Positions 62,441 to 64,000 of a stretch of DNA of 64,000 nt are shown here, piece after piece. Source of the stretch: Rossellomorea vietnamensis. Its GTDB lineage: Bacteria > Bacillota > Bacilli > Bacillales > Bacillaceae_B. The notes beneath the pieces are model-generated. The model worked only from the letters and a program-made list of their open reading frames with translations. It had not been told where the DNA came from and did no database searches. The stretch is from contig NZ_LIXZ01000015.1 in NCBI RefSeq assembly GCF_001305855.1, forward strand, positions 26,933-90,932. The letters run 5' to 3'. Position numbers and translations under genes: made by a program. The stretch's first letter is position 1. Each line of letters begins with the position of its first letter.

Positions 62441-63784
62441 TTATTGTTGATCCGCAAACTTCTTCTTGATGATGATTCCGCCAGCCATCATTGCTACCGC
62501 TACAAATGTGATCCATGCAGCCATCGGCATTCCTTCTTCAGCCGCTCCACCCATTCCGGTGTTTGGCATTTGCTCAGGCATGTCACTTGATGCGAACTTC
62601 TCTGGATTCTGCTTCACAATCGCATCACCAAGTGCTTTCCCTACACCGAACATGAACGCATATCCTTCACGGAATGTATCGGTGCTTGCTTTGTAGTCTT
62701 CTGCTACATACGAGTCGAACGCTTTCACTACTTGATCTTCATGTGTTTTCAGTGAAGCGATGGCCGCGTCTTCCGGAAGATTTCCTTCTGTTGCCGTTGC
62801 CAGGAATGCACCGAATTCTTCAGTGAACATACCGAGGCTGTCTTTCGCTGCCTTCACGCCTTCATCATCACCTGCTAATGTTGCGCTCACTAGATCTGCC
62901 TGTGCATTGATGTGCTCACTTGTCCATAATTTCTTGAATTGTGCAGCACCTTCTTCTCCATAGATGGATCCGATCGCTTTCGTCCATGCTTCTGTGTTCA
63001 TATCTTCTGCCCAAGTCGCTGTATCATAATCCGGCGCTTCGTTGACACCCTTTTGCATGCTCATCGCTGCCCGCGCAAAGTGCTCTGCAGCCAGATTATT
63101 GAGTGTAGAGCGTAATTCCGCTGCCGGTGCATCTACTTTCGTGTTGTTGAATTTATTCGGCATCTGAGTCACGATCGCTCCGGATAAGGCTTTCGAGATA
63201 TCGAACATTCTGTCGTACCCTTCTTTGAAATTCGTTTGATAGCCTTTGTAATCTTCATCTACATAGCTGTCAAACGCTTCGATGACATCCATTTCATGTG
63301 CTGTTAATACCTCTTTCGCTGCCGCTTCAGGAAGATTTCCTTCTGTTGCTGTCGAAAGGAAGGCCGAGAATTCATTGACGAAATCTTTCACTTCGGCTTC
63401 AGCCGCTTTTCTCATTTCCGCGTCGTCTGATTTGGCAGCTTCAACGAAATCCGGTGAGTATTCATTATGTCCGGCAAAGATTTCTTCGAATTTCTGAGCG
63501 CCTTCTTTCCCGTAAATCGATTCGATGGCCGGCGTCATATCCAGTGCATTTTGATTAAGTGCCTCATATGCCTCTTTCTCATCCGGTGCATCCTTGTAAT
63601 CTTTTACCATGGCGTTGACTACTAATACATAGTGTTCAGAGAGTAATTGATCCAGTGTGGAACGAAGATCGGAAGCCGGCGTCACCGCTGTCGGTGTTTC
63701 TGCCGCAAAACTTGCCGTTGGAGCTAGTAGAGATAATCCTAACATTGGTGCTGCGATTTTCTTAAGTAATTTTGTTTTTTCCAT
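62441..63784 (-). CDS. surface protein with tandem helical repeats and MPNTG sorting signal
   Basis: 447 residues from ATG 63784 (MEKTKLLKKIAAPMLGLSLL; AAGGAGA upstream). Signal peptide cleaved near FAA-ET. Two related ~170-residue helical repeats begin LRSTLDQLLSEHYVLVVNAM and LRSTLNNLAAEHFARAAMSM; each contains an SIYGxEGAxxF motif and a TATEGNLPE motif. The C-terminus has MPNTG (406-410), a hydrophobic helix and KKKFADQQ. MPNTG is a variant of LPxTG. Similar repeats are seen in secreted Bacillales proteins; function unknown. Confidence 0.85.
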   Translation of the reverse strand: MEKTKLLKKIAAPMLGLSLLAPTASFAAETPTAVTPASDLRSTLDQLLSEHYVLVVNAMVKDYKDAPDEKEAYEALNQNALDMTPAIESIYGKEGAQKFEEIFAGHNEYSPDFVEAAKSDDAEMRKAAEAEVKDFVNEFSAFLSTATEGNLPEAAAKEVLTAHEMDVIEAFDSYVDEDYKGYQTNFKEGYDRMFDISKALSGAIVTQMPNKFNNTKVDAPAAELRSTLNNLAAEHFARAAMSMQKGVNEAPDYDTATWAEDMNTEAWTKAIGSIYGEEGAAQFKKLWTSEHINAQADLVSATLAGDDEGVKAAKDSLGMFTEEFGAFLATATEGNLPEDAAIASLKTHEDQVVKAFDSYVAEDYKASTDTFREGYAFMFGVGKALGDAIVKQNPEKFASSDMPEQMPNTGMGGAAEEGMPMAAWITFVAVAMMAGGIIIKKKFADQQ

Positions 63785-63955
63785 TTTATGAATTCTCCTT
63801 TTTCGTTTGGTTTTTTGTTTTCTGGTAAGATAACGCAGCGTATTTTGATATGGATCATATTTTTTAAAAAAAGTTTTATTTCTTTTGAAATGAAGAGTGG
63901 ATTTTATTCGAATAGTGGTGAATCGGTTCACACAAAGTGGTATATTATATGAAAT

Positions 63956-63996
63956 AAAGAAGAGGGGTGCCTTTACGCTAGGCACCCCTCTTCTTT
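63956..63996. terminator. strong hairpin terminator
   Basis: AAAGAAGAGGGGTGCC pairs perfectly (16 bp) with GGCACCCCTCTTCTTT across TTTACGCTA. It lies upstream of the surface-protein gene and probably ends a transcript coming from beyond the right edge. Confidence 0.85.
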
Positions 63997-64000
63997 ATTG

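Overview
The window looks like a chromosomal segment of a low-to-mid GC, spore-forming member of the Bacillaceae (Bacillus/Rossellomorea-like; species not determinable here). Reasons: a tricistronic GerA-type germinant receptor operon (gerAA-gerAC-gerAB), Gmad2 and coat-like proteins, strong AGGAGG ribosome sites with many GTG/TTG starts, a caa3 oxidase operon in Bacillus order, PerR-type boxes before katG and ahpC, and a SigB-type promoter before GsiB-like KGG proteins. I see no rRNA, tRNA, CRISPR array, prophage or insertion sequence.

Layout. 1-1.1 kb: 5' part of a CBS/PAS regulator behind a textbook sigma-54 (-24/-12) promoter with two matching upstream palindromes. 1.1-22 kb: accessory genes (coat-like protein, LURP-one protein, secreted nuclease, flavin oxidoreductase, FAS1 protein, DhaK-DhaL kinase, DinB proteins, aldehyde-responsive adhA/adhR pair, two nucleotidyltransferases, marR-paiA-paiB, YitT, a broken PIN toxin with its antitoxin), studded with a family of about 27-bp hairpin repeats. 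22-28 kb: AlkD-like protein, ger operon, Gmad2 lipoprotein. 28-32 kb: katG, HTH regulator, psd. 32-37 kb: ydcZ-crp-ydcZ cluster, DUF3231 protein, MFS/TetR efflux operon with twin operators. 37-44 kb: ahpC-ahpF, PP2C phosphatase, ATP-pyrophosphatase, PAS-STAS protein, DUF3243 protein lacking a normal start codon. 44.9-48.7 kb: ctaCDEF-like caa3 oxidase. 49-50 kb: two tandem KGG/poly-Asn stress proteins. 50-58 kb: MFS, cluster of tiny membrane proteins, class D beta-lactamase, MocR regulator, thioesterase, LysR. 58-64 kb: RpoA-CTD-like protein, Asp-box protein, class F-type sortase next to an MPNTG-anchored repeat protein.

How it works together. Peroxide defence (katG, ahpCF) carries similar PerR-like boxes with the same base at position 4. 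Aldehyde detoxification (adhA with its divergent MerR regulator) shows a 19-bp-spacer MerR promoter. The sortase and its probable substrate are neighbours on the same strand.

The most unusual signal is not a gene: at least four families of short palindromic repeats (A: GGGGACGGTTCT core in a GAAGCA/TGCTTC stem; B: GGGACAGG; C: GAGGGACGGACCTC; D: AAGCGGA-N5/7-TCCGCTT) sit at gene ends. Six copies of A are 69-70 bp inverted pairs, and several fill the gap between convergent stop codons to within 1-5 bp. In two genes a repeat supplies the stop codon.
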